A stretch of DNA of 64,000 nucleotides from contig JADANN010000156.1 in the NCBI GenBank assembly GCA_018806985.1, positions 1 through 64,000 on the forward strand, read 5' to 3'. The notes beneath the pieces were generated by a model. That model worked only from the letters and a program-made list of their open reading frames with translations. It did no database searches and was not told the origin of the DNA. The stretch's first letter is position 1. The number at the start of each line of letters is the position of its first letter. Source of the DNA: Angiostrongylus vasorum (lineage: Eukaryota > Nematoda > Chromadorea > Rhabditida > Metastrongylidae). This document shows positions 26,239-36,642 of the stretch, in pieces. A program made the position numbers and the translations under genes.

Positions 26239-26424
26239 TTAATTAAGCTTGATGTATCGGCTTTGAAAAACTGTAAAGTCGAAGTCTTTTGTAGGCGTAC
26301 GGCAGTGGTAGGTTATCAATTTACGATCTGCTACGCGAAGCCGCAGATGAAAAGAGGTTAGACGCTCCTCAAGAATGAGTTCCATGCAAGAAATGGATTT
26401 TTTTTCTCTTCTTCGTATCACCAT
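26239..26424 (-). CDS. 61-codon basic ORF near the exon above (mirror ~20243-20428)
   Basis: Basic frame (ERLTSFHLRLRVADRK; YHCRTPTKDFDF) on the same strand as, and about 190 bp upstream of, the internal exon. The mirrored left copy has one fewer A in its A-run and starts in another frame. Could be an upstream exon; no family recognised. Confidence 0.22.
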   Translation of the reverse strand: MVIRRREKKSISCMELILEERLTSFHLRLRVADRKLITYHCRTPTKDFDFTVFQSRYIKLN

Positions 26425-26579
26425 TTGTTCCCTTCGTTGATCTTTTTCTTTCTTCAGTTTACATTCGAAAGCAATCTAAATGCAGTACCATCCGGGCAAT
26501 TTCTAGTGTTCATTGGAAGATATGAGGGAAACTGCGCATATTTTTGATATTATTCTAAAATTATGTTTCCCATTTCTTA

Positions 26580-26958
26580 CTTGGATACTTGGGTACATGG
26601 ATGGACCGTCTTCACTGTTTGTGAGGGTCCCATTATAATTTCCATTTTTTTCAGAATCTTGTTGGTTTGGGTATTGTGGTTCTCTGGAGTCCCGAGGTCA
26701 GCCTAGCCAAAGTCTGCCACAGGTCGTCGCCACCACAGGTACTCACCGCCTTTGCAGCTCAAAGGGAGGTTTGCCACCATGCGACTAGTTTGGTACCAGG
26801 ACCGTAGTGGACCATGGTATTGGTTTACCCTTAGCTGGGCTTCCTGATGGAAACGCCGGACTCCTCAGCCTGGGAGACGCTGCCGGTGGTATGAATCCCC
26901 CCGCCGTAGATCGCAGCCCGACACCCAGCAACACCTCCTAGCCACGATGAGGCGGTAA
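26580..26958 (-). mobile_element. R1 retroposon copy d (P1 right mirror)
   Basis: Mirror of 19709-20087. Confidence 0.85.
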
Positions 26959-27414
26959 ACTCTTGGACGTTTCAACCATCTCTACTCAAATTTTTTATGT
27001 CAGTCGAACAATTCCAGTGTTGAAGTAAATTCACCGAAGGATCATAGGCCGACATGGGCACGGTGTTCTCCGATTCATATTAGTGAAATTTTTTGATGTA
27101 TTTTGTTATTCCTATTTTATTATAACGTGTCTTCATCATAAACGCCTAAGTTTGCTTAAACTTTCAAGCTCCTGCGAGTTTTTGTCGGTAAATTCATCAA
27201 TGGCTTTGTGGGTTAAAATATTTTCTATGAATTGTTTCTGACATTCGTGATGTGATCGTCAGCACCAGGAAGGAAACGCGCCCTAGCTCAGATCATGCAC
27301 GTAGCAATCGAAAACACGTGATAGCTAATGAAGTTTTCTCTAACATGTTCCAGTTTTGAGAGCTGGTTTTCCTTCTTTGTTGGAACAGTTTTGAACCACA
27401 GGACTTATTATTAC

Positions 27415-27486
27415 TCTTGGGTAGTAGTTAGAGGTGATACCTTGCAATAGACACAGAGTCGTTGGTTCAATCGCGCGAACCGTTCT
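27415..27486 (+). other. tRNA-like head / tRNA pseudogene (mirror 19181-19252)
   Basis: GGGTAGTAGTTAGAGGTG (A-box type) followed 40 bases on by GTTGGTTCAATCGC (B-box type). The acceptor stem does not pair well. Either a SINE head detached from its body or a decayed tRNA gene. Confidence 0.42.
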
Positions 27487-28072
27487 TCCGCTCGCAGTCT
27501 GCAAATTGTTACCTGAATTGTCCGAAAGGCTAAAAAGTTCTTACTTAATACAACAATAGACCATGAGAAGTTATTATATGAGCCAGGATTTTTTTCCACT
27601 GATCCTTGCTAAGCTTACGATTTGTGTGGAAAACCTATCGAGCCCCCTGAAGGGTTGATCAACGCCAAACACTTTATCCTTTGTTCGTAACCATAAAAGG
27701 ATGAAGTATAAAGCTCTCGGCGTTAACCACTCCCTGAGGGATGCGCCTTGTACTTGACTTAATTAATCGTCGTTGGAGGTGAATGAATGCGTAACTGGCT
27801 TTTACAATGACTCGCGGTGACCTACCGAGATGTATCGAGCCGGTGCTGCTATCCTCCCAGACAAGTCCGGTACCAGTTTGCGGACTCCAGAGAGATGGAA
27901 GGCTTGCTGGGCCTAGGGGGTGGGGATCGAATTTTCGGAATCCGTAATCATACATAATAGAAAATGGAGTATTTAGTGTTGTCCGCTAAATAAGAGAGCC
28001 TTTTAGAAGCCTACTACTACTACTACAGCTCATTAGAAACGTAGTTTGTTTCATTGGGTGAGTTAAAAATTC

Positions 28073-28345
28073 TTGAAACAGCCTAGATTAAGATTGGTTA
28101 TCGATAAAACACACCAAGTCAGAGGAATAGTTTACTTTCGAATGAAAACAATCTTCCCTTCGCACTTTCTCATTTTAGTCTTTGACAGCGGTTTTTGTCA
28201 ACGATCTGAATTTCAACAATGTCCTAATTCTTTACCCACTCCTATTTTAGGCACTCTGGATTGTAAAACGTTATTGAACACTGTGCTTAGTTTAAAAGAT
28301 GGAGATGGCGTCCTGAAATACCAAAGTTACAAACCGATCAGGTAA
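28073..28345 (+). CDS. 90-codon ORF with donor (mirror 18322-18594)
   Basis: Identical in both arms. An acceptor-like TTCTTGAAACAG precedes at 28081 and a donor CAG/GTAAGAG follows at 28340. It contains cysteines (GFCQRSEFQQCP; LDCKTLL). Two further TTTTAG acceptor-like sites inside (28176, 28249) mean the exon could be shorter. Function unknown. Confidence 0.35.
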   Translation: MKQPRLRLVIDKTHQVRGIVYFRMKTIFPSHFLILVFDSGFCQRSEFQQCPNSLPTPILGTLDCKTLLNTVLSLKDGDGVLKYQSYKPIR

Positions 28346-29015
28346 GAGTCCATTCGATCCAATAATGCCTTCATTTAAGTTCGTTCCGGATAACTGCCGC
28401 TTTTGACGAGTTTGGATATGTCTCCATTGTAGCAGCACATTTTCTTTAATCTGTAGAAAACAAACTTTATTTTTTGTTGAAGTTTTTACAGATTCGAATT
28501 CTCTTTGATGAAGCAAAGGTTTTTCAGACTTCTCTGGGAGGATAGCAGCATTGGTTCGATATATCGGTAGGCCACCGCGAGTCATGTAAAGGCCAGATAT
28601 GCATTATATCACCTCCAAACGATGCTTAATGGAGTCGAATGCACGGTGCAACCCTCACGGATTGATCAGTTTGTTGTAGATTTACACAAAGGTGAGTGTA
28701 ATCAGTGATCAGAAATACCGTGCATTACACACGTGGTCGTTGTTTCGATCCAGTGCCTGGTCTAACCAGACCCCTCACGTCTCCACATCGTCAAGTTGCC
28801 AGCGGATTTGTCTAGGAGGATAGTAGCCTTGATTTCTTATATCGGTAGGCCCCGCAAGTCATTTCATAAGCCCGATTTGCATTCACACCCCTTCTACGGT
28901 GTTATGAATGGAGTTGGATGCATCGTGTATGCCCTTGGGGGGTTAATCAAGCACAAACATTAAATACCTTTTATTCTTCTTTCTTCATAATTCGATAGAG
29001 AGATTGTAAGCGAAT

Positions 29016-29285
29016 GTGTTCCGGCCTTATCAAACAGAAACTGTTTTTTCATTAAGGAGTATAGATCTACATCATCTGACAACACTACCTCTTCTTATTC
29101 GTAGCCTTATTCCCATCGAATCGGTTTCTCTCCTTCGTCTCCTTCTATCATTTGCACTTCAACCGCAACAAATCTGTTTCATCTGGGGTGAATTCAGTTC
29201 AGTTAATGTGCCAATAGTAGTAAACGAGCTTGTAGATTTTTTTTTAATTTTTTTACTTCCACCACTGTTTGTCCGTCTTTTTTAA
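29016..29285 (+). CDS. 89-codon hydrophobic ORF (right arm)
   Basis: Leucine-rich with a strongly hydrophobic C-terminus (VDFFLIFLLPPLFVRLF). The frame depends on a poly-T run; in the left arm it is shorter. Low-complexity hydrophobic translation makes a chance ORF likely. Confidence 0.15.
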   Translation: MFRPYQTETVFSLRSIDLHHLTTLPLLIRSLIPIESVSLLRLLLSFALQPQQICFIWGEFSSVNVPIVVNELVDFFLIFLLPPLFVRLF

Positions 29286-29329
29286 AGTACTATTAAGAGA
29301 AAACTTATAGAAAGCTGTGGTGAGCTGAG

Positions 29330-29600
29330 TTGTGATATACTAAGAATAGGCTTCAAGATGAAGCAGTTACAGATGGTAAAGTTTCTATTCACAAATCAAG
29401 ATATATGTATTGGATATCGGACTTGAGGAATGTTCACCACCTCATCTATTCACCAATGATCTTTTGGATTCACTTCTTCCAGGTAAGTAAATAAAAAAGT
29501 GGTTCGAAATCTCCATGGTTTAAACGTTTTTCAAGGATGTCTATAAATCCATGGAAATCAGGAAGCGATGCGATTTCGGATGCAAGGATTTATAAGATAG
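29330..29600 (+). CDS. Two-exon ORF around the 53-bp intron (mirror ~17130-17340)
   Basis: Frame from about 29338 (after TGA) reads DEAVTDGKVSIHKSRYMYW and ends SPMIFWIHFFQ at 29482, followed by the donor; removing 29483-29535 keeps the frame open for another 19 codons (DVYKSMEIRKRCDF) to a stop at 29594. In the left arm this is one uninterrupted frame. Aromatic-rich, no known family. Confidence 0.35.
29483..29535 (+). other. 53-bp GT-AG intron-like segment present only in the right arm
   Basis: Begins with a perfect donor (CCAG/GTAAGT) and ends TTTTTCAAG. In the left arm (17187/17188) the flanks are directly joined. Length and base composition suit a short nematode intron; the acceptor AAG is weaker than TTTCAG. 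A 3-base direct repeat (AGG) at the ends allows a simple deletion as an alternative. Confidence 0.6.
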
Positions 29601-29981
29601 CCAAGTACGTCGTTCACTGGTTGTACTTTTGTTTTCTATCTCCATGATTTTCACTGTCTTCTGTGAACAAGTCGAGTCGGTATTTACATAATAGGTTAAC
29701 TACGAGGAAATAATACTTACTTACAGTTAACATTAGTCGCTGTCGTTCGTTTATGAAGAAGAAAAAAAACAACAAGTAAAAAGAGGGAAGAATTCATGTG
29801 GAAGTAAGATGAAAGCAGCGTAGATTTGTAGTTTTGCCTTCAGTCTCCTTATGATTCGGCGAATAAGAGATTGGTAAATTCTTTGGGAGGGGAGGGTTGG
29901 ATCATACCTAAGTGTTGGACTGCAATATAGAACGAGGCATTTATACACATTCTCTTGGTCTGCTATGCTAAGAAGCATCTT

Positions 29982-30251
29982 GACGTTTTCATCAGGGAGC
30001 CTAGCTGAGAATAAGCCACTACTAGAGCATCATCGGAGTTCTGGTTGCTTCTATTCACTAGGTGGCGAGTCCTTTGTGATCCACAGGGAGGCGACTGCCT
30101 GTGGTGGTGACGACCTGGGGCATACTCTGGACAGGCTGACCTCGGGATTCCAGGGAAGCACAGTGGCTAAACTAGTAAAAATTCTTAAAAAATAGAAATT
30201 TTGTTACAGCATACACAGCTAGTGAAGGCGGGCCATCCAAGTATCCAAATT
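29982..30251 (+). mobile_element. R1 retroposon copy c (P1 right mirror)
   Basis: Mirror of 16471-16740. Confidence 0.75.
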
Positions 30252-30348
30252 GTATATTCATCAGTTGATGGCTTCAAGGTGTCGTTGTCTGAAGAACGTT
30301 TCATAATCCTTTTTCATTTGGAAGGGTCTCCCTAACCTTTTCTCATTC

Positions 30349-30724
30349 TTGATATTTGATACTTGAACTGCCCGTCCTCAATGGTTGTGCGGCCCCCAGC
30401 ATAATCTCCATTTTTCTGAGATTTGCTGGTTAAGCCATTGTGGTTCCTTGGATTCCCGAAGTCGGCCTGGCCAAAGTAGGCCACAGGTGTTCACCACCAC
30501 AAGCAGTCGCAGCCCTTGTGGATCAGAGGGAGATTTGCCACCATACGACTTTGATAGCAGGGCGGTGGTGATCCTGGTTTTGGTTTACTCTTAGCTAGGC
30601 TTCCTAATGGAAACACCGGACTCCTTCTTAGCTTGCGAGACCTTGCCAAGGGGATGAGTCCCCCCCCGTTGTATATCGCAGCCGACACCCAGGAACACCT
30701 CCCAACCACGATGAGGCGGTGAAC
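30349..30724 (-). mobile_element. R1 retroposon copy b (P1 right mirror)
   Basis: Mirror of 15996-16371. A one-base loss at about 30570 (GTGGTGATCC versus GTGGTGGATCC) breaks the conserved frame present in the left arm. Confidence 0.85.
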
Positions 30725-30881
30725 AGTTAGGAGGCTACCTTTTCTGTAGTCATACAAAATCATTTCTGTTAAATTTAATTTAAATTGTTTAAATTTTTTT
30801 TTCAACAGCACCAGAGGAAAAATATTTTGAAAATGGGTGAATGTTAGAAGGTAAGGCAGAAATTGTTTTCTACATGTTTCA

Positions 30882-31088
30882 TTGACAGATCAAACGATCA
30901 TATCTTATGTTTTTATGTATCTATATCTCTTATCTTATAGACTTTACATATTTCCTTTAATTGTCCATTCCACTGCTTTTCAGGATCTCCTCTCTTTTCC
31001 CAACTCTGTGCGAACTTCCCATCGTGACTGTTTGGCAATGTATACTAGATTTGATATCACACAGAATAGAATTTACGTGCATTGGTAG
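30882..31088 (+). CDS. 68-codon ORF (mirror 15632-15838)
   Basis: Open and identical in both arms. Tyrosine/leucine-rich first half (a membrane-type stretch), polar second half (HRDCLAMYTRFDITQNR). No splice sites or family identified. Confidence 0.22.
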   Translation: MTDQTIISYVFMYLYLLSYRLYIFPLIVHSTAFQDLLSFPNSVRTSHRDCLAMYTRFDITQNRIYVHW

Positions 31089-31467
31089 TTTTTGCAATGT
31101 TATACCATTATCTAAATTGCAAATAACATTTTAAATGACAAGGATCGGTTATACATACGATTTATTGTCCTCCATGGAGTTAAGAAACTTCAAACGACTC
31201 TCGATCTACAGAATCGTTATATTTACTTTATTGGTCGGTATTATTTTGCTTTAAAATTAGAGATTCTAACTGTTCTTTGGGACCACTCTAGATAGTACTG
31301 ACATGGAATTTTGCACTGGACATCGTGACCTCAATGGAATAGACCGGGAAGAAATATTACGTTTCTAGTGACCTAATTTGTTTTCGCTTCTGGAAACCTC
31401 ATTACGGATTGTTGTTGTGTAGTACTTGGTTAATGCACATAAGTTCAGTTCGAATAAATTTAATAAA

Positions 31468-31690
31468 ATGTCGTTGTGTGGGCAATTTTAAATTGCGGTG
31501 ACACTAGCCCTAGCTGTTTTTCTGAGTTTCAACTTTATCGATAGCATTTGTAAAGATCTTTTCAACAATGTTTTAATGACGTTTGACCAATATCCGTCGC
31601 CTAACGGTATTCTCGTCGATCTCCAGAATAACCGCTTTGTTGGAGTGAAAGGAAATTACTGTAAAGGCAAGTTTTTTGCTCACATTATTC
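31468..31690 (+). CDS. Signal-peptide exon, possibly NRF-like N-terminus (mirror ~15030-15252)
   Basis: ATG at 31468 is followed after seven codons by an in-frame TAA; downstream the frame continues with a hydrophobic signal-type stretch (VTLALAVFLSFNFIDS). A cysteine-bounded segment follows (CKDLF ... YPSPNGILVDL ... GNYCKG) with the C-x-x-D, P-x-G-I and final Cys spacing loosely like the N-terminal domain of nose-resistant-to-fluoxetine proteins. A GC-type donor (AAAG/GCAAGT) may end the exon near 31668. The match is weak; a secreted protein of another family is equally possible. Both arms keep it, with one homopolymer-scale difference that shifts the end. Confidence 0.35.
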
Positions 31691-32004
31691 GTAACTTTAT
31701 GGCTATTTCACCTCCTCCTGTACCAAATTCTGATCTCGTTTTTGAACGGACCTAAGCCACAGCTTATTGGTTCTTCTTTCAAGTCTTCACAGCTTTATTC
31801 GTTCTCGATTTTAGGTCCAATTCGTTTAGTCCTTCATAAGAAATATGGATTCATTTCATTGTAAGGAGAAGTTCTGTATGTCAGGGCTTCCACTGTAATT
31901 CTCTCGCTTTTCGGACGGATGTGTCTATACCCGAATTCAGCAGCTGGTATGTTCGTCAACTTTTTTCTTGGAAGCTTATGTTCTTACTGTTTTTCTTTAA
32001 TCTT

Positions 32005-32315
32005 TAACAATGTTGCAAAGCATTTTCGCCCAATGCTACTAAATAGTGGATTTATAGATCGATCGAGTTAGTAGTCCTTTCCCTCCACTGAGCGATTTCG
32101 CATGTTAATACCTATTCAGGCACCACGTGTTCGCATGACGGTTTTTTTTTCTTTTTTTTGACAGCGATCCTCATACACGAGGTTATTATAAGATTCTCAT
32201 CTGGTTAATGTTTCGGAGCTATCGCATTCTGCAGAGCCGCGATGATTTCGCTCGATTGTCCACAGCCGTTATTCATTTCGATTTGGGTATTCGTAGTCGC
32301 AGAATCGGAATTGAT
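32005..32315 (-). mobile_element. R2 dispersed element, internal copy (P1 right mirror)
   Basis: Mirror of 14405-14715, differing in the poly-T run length near 32145-32160. Confidence 0.7.
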
Positions 32316-32672
32316 CTTTGATGATAAGTGGATCTAATTGTAGTTGGATAGGTCATCAATCCAGCTCGGTTTTGAACGAATGTAGCACGAGCAGATATAT
32401 TTAGTTGAAGTTTCATACCTCATATGAAATAGGTGTAGATAACAACAACTATATTAGTGGACCATGATATTTATAATGAATTTCGAGGTTTTCCCCTGTT
32501 ACAACAATATTTTTATTAATACCTAACAGCGAAAATGACAAAGGGCATAGACTACTCAGAAAAGCACTTAAACGAAAACAAGAACCTTTGGAAACTTCAT
32601 GCATGTCAATTAGGAACAAAAAATTAAAAGGGGCACGTCTTGTGGGGGGCCTAAAGCAAATTCGAATATAAT

Positions 32673-33085
32673 GTGTCAATTTTGTTAAGGATTGTTTTTC
32701 CTACTTTCTTATGTCATCTTAGTTATATGCATTGTCGTAAAGCAGTCAAGGACGTCCATCGTTTTATTTATTCTTTTCATTCATCTCTATTTTTCCACAC
32801 TCTCACATCCTTTCCCATCTGTCTTATGTTCGCTACATTGTTTAACTTTTCGACTTTTCTGCATTCTCAACAATGGATGATAATTTGAGGATGCGCCAAT
32901 CCGAACTACAAGCTCTTCCTGAAAAGGAAATGGGAAGATTAGTTTTAACAACTGACCATGAGATAAAATTCATTCATCCAGTGGTTTTTTGCGACAAGTT
33001 CATGAATGAAGTTCTATTGTTTCAGCGCTTGATAAGAAAAGCACGTCGTCATCGCATCCTGCTAGAAATCAGCATTACTTCTTGA
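32673..33085 (+). CDS. Overlapping ORFs, hydrophobic then charged (mirror 13828-14043 for the first)
   Basis: The first frame (32673-32888) is hydrophobic with a phenylalanine-rich membrane-type stretch. The second (32873-33085) starts at an ATG overlapping its end and is charged (LRMRQSELQALPEKEMGRLV), ending at a TGA at 33085. The left-arm equivalent of the second frame is altered. No family recognised. Confidence 0.22.
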
Positions 33086-33710
33086 CTGCGCTAACAACAA
33101 GACCGATAAATGTTAGCATCTTTACGTGTCCAAAGCCTAATATAGTTCGCCAAAACTTTACTCCCAGCAGGTTCATGCCTTCGACAGAAAATACCCTTCA
33201 CCCATCAAAAGAAGCATGAGTGGAGGAATAAAGGTGCTGGTACACGTGAACTTTATTTTCTTTATAAATGCCAGGTGTGCAGATATGAATAGGTAGTAAT
33301 AAAATAGACATATACTTTTAGCACATGCGGTGAAAATGTAACTATTCAAACATAAAGAACTATACTGATGAAGGCAGAGTTTCCCACTAATCACTAACCG
33401 TCACATTCTACATCCAAGTTTTCGTAAGTTATCATCTCACGTCGCGTAATTTCAGACCATATTTGTATGCAAGGACGGAAACAGTCAATTCAAGCATAGG
33501 TAGGCCACGGCAAGTCGTTATATGATCCAAATATGGATTCATTCATGCCTACGACGCTGGATGAAGTCGTCATGGATCCATTAAGGGATTGATCGAGCAC
33601 GAAAGTTGCATCCTTCACCTTTCAAAACATCGTGGTTTCTCTTCCGGTAGTATTTCAGAAATCCAACTGATTCTCAAGGTGTGAAACAAGAAGCTAAGAA
33701 CTGTTGAATT

Positions 33711-33944
33711 ATGCATGAACCTGAGATATGTGCAGTTCATGAAGAGCCGATAAAAATGATATACACCAAACTACATTTGCATGCCACTATAGGGACAAGG
33801 TTCTTGATCGCTCAAGAACCTTTAATTACTATTGATCAGAGTGCAGAAACTCACCAGCGCAAGAAGTGCAAACTGATCACCGTCAGAACTCAGGGAAACC
33901 GCCTACCACACACGGCCCTCTTGATTCCGCCGTTCTTATATTGA
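33711..33944 (+). CDS. 77-codon ORF (mirror 12772-13005)
   Basis: Open and identical in both arms; balanced composition (EICAVHEEPIKMIYTKLHLH; QSAETHQRKKCKLI). An internal perfect hairpin (AGGTTCTTGA...TCAAGAACCT, 33800-33823) lies within it. No domain recognised. Confidence 0.28.
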   Translation: MHEPEICAVHEEPIKMIYTKLHLHATIGTRFLIAQEPLITIDQSAETHQRKKCKLITVRTQGNRLPHTALLIPPFLY

Positions 33945-34020
33945 CGACTTACTAAACATAACCTTATGCGTTAAAATTCCAATTCGCCCATAGTAATGCA
34001 ACAATGCTGTTGCAAGTACA

Positions 34021-34242
34021 ATGAATTCAACAGGATTTGAGACCTACGACAAATATCGGATTTTCATCGGACTTGCAAGTGGTACAACTACGAAAAATAC
34101 AGTTAGACGAGTGATTTTATACGAAGGCTTATTGGAAAACTGGGGAAGAATGTGCATTGAATTAAAGAGAAGGCAGATCTTCATGGCAGTGGAGGGAGGT
34201 GTGTTGGGTGCTCGCTTTCATGCACATCACTTTGGAGCGTAA
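34021..34242 (+). CDS. 73-codon ORF (right arm)
   Basis: Reads FETYDKYRIFIGLASGTTTK then LLENWGRMCIELKRRQIFMA and ends TAA at 34242. Well-balanced amino-acid use. Lies about 340 bp upstream of the ORF that crosses the lost intron. No family recognised. Confidence 0.28.
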   Translation: MNSTGFETYDKYRIFIGLASGTTTKNTVRRVILYEGLLENWGRMCIELKRRQIFMAVEGGVLGARFHAHHFGA

Positions 34243-34530
34243 CCAATAGAGTTGCAAGGATTGGACCTTGCTTAAATCATGTTTCAATTTTTTAAGCAAA
34301 CTTCCCTCTTCAGCGGCGGTAACCAGGTAAGACTGTGCTGTGAGCTGTTGTCGTGCCACAATTTCCTTCTTCCAAAGCGTGTTCATTTTTAGAACGAGTT
34401 TGGCGGCTATACAGTTTTTCCCTCTTTTTACCCTTCTTTCGTTGTTGTGCTAACCAAAAAATGATTATTTTGAGGCATCAGCGTAAGCATTGATGCAGAT
34501 GTTTAACAATCTGGATCGGTGAGGTGATAA

Positions 34531-34660
34531 ACTATAAACTACAAAGCTCTCGGAGTTGATCAATCCCTGAATGATGCACCATGCACTGGACTTCGATAAA
34601 CATCCATGGTCGATCCAGACAGGCAGGGCGCTTCCGATCCCTGCGCCACCCGCGCTACCG
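34531..34660 (-). mobile_element. tRNA-like SINE copy S1 (P1 right mirror)
   Basis: Mirror of 12051-12185. On the plus strand it is read antisense as the first part of an 80-codon ORF (34581-34823). Confidence 0.65.
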
Positions 34661-34823
34661 CCATGTGCGAAGTCGTTTAATTCAACTCATTTTGAGTACA
34701 CTGGAGCAGTGGAAATTTGTCACACCGTGGCATAACATGGGAGGTCGTTGCCACCGCTTCAAGCTGTTGTCTCTTTCCTGTTATTGTGTTCAAAAGTGTG
34801 TTCATGAACTGGAGGCTCCGTGA
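34581..34823 (+). CDS. 80-codon ORF that exists only in the intron-less right arm
   Basis: Starts at ATG in the antisense SINE S1, crosses the exon-exon-like join at 34660/34661 (phase 2), and ends at TGA 34823. The part after the join is basic and cysteine-containing (segments HVRSRLIQLILSTLEQW and CYCVQKCVHEL). In the left arm the same protein would need removal of the 149-bp intron. No domain recognised; the first exon being repeat-derived makes a recently exonised gene or a chance ORF possible. Confidence 0.4.
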   Translation: MHWTSINIHGRSRQAGRFRSLRHPRYRHVRSRLIQLILSTLEQWKFVTPWHNMGGRCHRFKLLSLSCYCVQKCVHELEAP

Positions 34824-35016
34824 ACTGTTATCCTGTCAATTGGTTTTTGCATTCTTACCAATGAGTTCCCAACTAGTATTTAAGATTAGATGAGTAGAAG
34901 ACGTCAAAGCTCTGAAATTTGCGTTAGGCTGGCGATCTCTTGCAAACATCTACTAATTCCTTACCAGCTGAAGGTATTTCAGTGCTCACCGTTTAATCGT
35001 AATTCGTAAACGCCTT

Positions 35017-35511
35017 TTGCCGGTGAGCGTTGATCTTTCAATGGTCTTGTCGGTTTTTATCACAATAGGAATTTCACATGCAATCAGTGTCATTCTTAAC
35101 AGCTACGAGCACATTTTCTGTAAAAAAAAATCATTTTGTCGCCTTGGTGGCTTATCATATCTCGTTAGCCGTCGAATAAATCTCTGTAGTTACGTGTGCT
35201 TATCGAACTCCTGGTGGTCAGCGTCCTCGTGAACCGAAAACGTTTAAAATCTGGATGTGACTTGTCCTCTGAAGTCGTTGTGGTGCTATTCTCAAATCGT
35301 TTGCAACCATAAGTTAGAGAACGACATGAACACGAGAGTTATTCCAGGATACTTCATGGAAGACCTTCAAGGCAGCCCATTGCAGTTTTTTGTAGTTAAG
35401 ATGGTTGCTCTTTTCGAATTATGTGGTCGTGAACAGTTATACACAATAACACAATTTATTATTCGAACGAATTCGGGAATCCGTATTTTTTTGGTCACAG
35501 GTCTATGTTAG
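35017..35511 (+). CDS. Two successive ORFs, membrane segment then soluble part (mirror ~11051-11545)
   Basis: Frame 35017-35232 has one clear membrane-type helix (LSMVLSVFITIGISHAISVI); frame 35257-35511 continues with mixed residues (NTRVIPGYFMEDLQGSPL; YTITQFIIRTNSGIRIFL). A stop and frame change separate them. Possibly the remains of a nematode multi-pass receptor, but no signature is present. Confidence 0.25.
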
Positions 35512-35666
35512 GTTCTGGTGGGATCTTCATATTCATGACCATTTGGTGATGTGAGCGAAGTCTTTCTCGTAAAGTCCTAATAAATCTCATACCCTTCTTT
35601 GTACTTGTTACGCTCAATCGGACTGTCCTACGAAAATCATCGAGATCGAAGTTACGAGCAACTACG

Positions 35667-35855
35667 GTGCCGAGTACACGTCGCTTTATCGTCTACGAGT
35701 CCACGGACCTCTTTACAAATCGAGAGACATCCATTGTTCTTCGTGCTAGGGTCAACCCCTATCTGGTGAATATCCGATTCATACTTATTTACAACTACCA
35801 TTTTTATCATTATAAATGTCTCATTATTTTGCTAAGGTACGACAGGATGAGATGA
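35667..35855 (+). CDS. 62-codon ORF (mirror 10708-10896)
   Basis: Open and identical in both arms (RRFIVYESTDLFTNRETSI; ARVNPYLVNIRFILIYNY). No splice sites or family recognised. Confidence 0.22.
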   Translation: MPSTRRFIVYESTDLFTNRETSIVLRARVNPYLVNIRFILIYNYHFYHYKCLIILLRYDRMR

Positions 35856-36642
35856 CTATCCCAGCAGAAAGGCTGACAGTATCTGTGGTGAATTAGGACG
35901 CAGTAACCCAGCTCTTTTCTGTTATCTCAGCACAAGGAATTGTTGTATCGACAACTTAGTGACATGTTTTCACTTCATACTGTCTTATGCACTATCATCG
36001 TGATTTCCACGAACACTTCCATTCCAGCCATCACAATTGCTAATGCCGGTCACTTCATACACATTCGTTGTTTTCTGATCCTGTGACTCCTTGTTCTTTT
36101 TTTATTTTCGAATATTTGATTTTAACGTGCGACCCTAAATTGCCCACTTCTTTATCATAAAGTTTCGTTTTTAATGAGACGCTTTTACACTATGAAGGTT
36201 TTCACCTTCATCATAAGAATAATTTATTCTTAAAAAATTTCTTTAGCAGTGCTGAGTTTTGAGTTCATTCGGTTTTAGCTGGTGAACTCTTTCGAACTTA
36301 TTAAAGGCAGACCGTGACTGGAAATGTTTCATTCACTTTGGAAGTCACAATACTTTGTTAGTAATGCATCGTACACGTTTTCTCCAATGGGATTGCACTT
36401 GTATGCGTACAGGGTTCTCATTATGTGAGTTTCCCGGAAATTATGAACGCAACTTATGTCTGCGGAAAAAGCTAGTGGAAAGGAAACTCTTGTGATATTA
36501 AGAAAGGATTAGTTGAATTAATTGTAAGAATAGTTGAATAGGAACCATTCGTGCTTTTAATGGTTGGAAAGTATTGTATAATGGCTGACTACATCGTTTT
36601 TGTTGCACTTCTATTTTTCTTTACCCACACCGTACCACAGGT

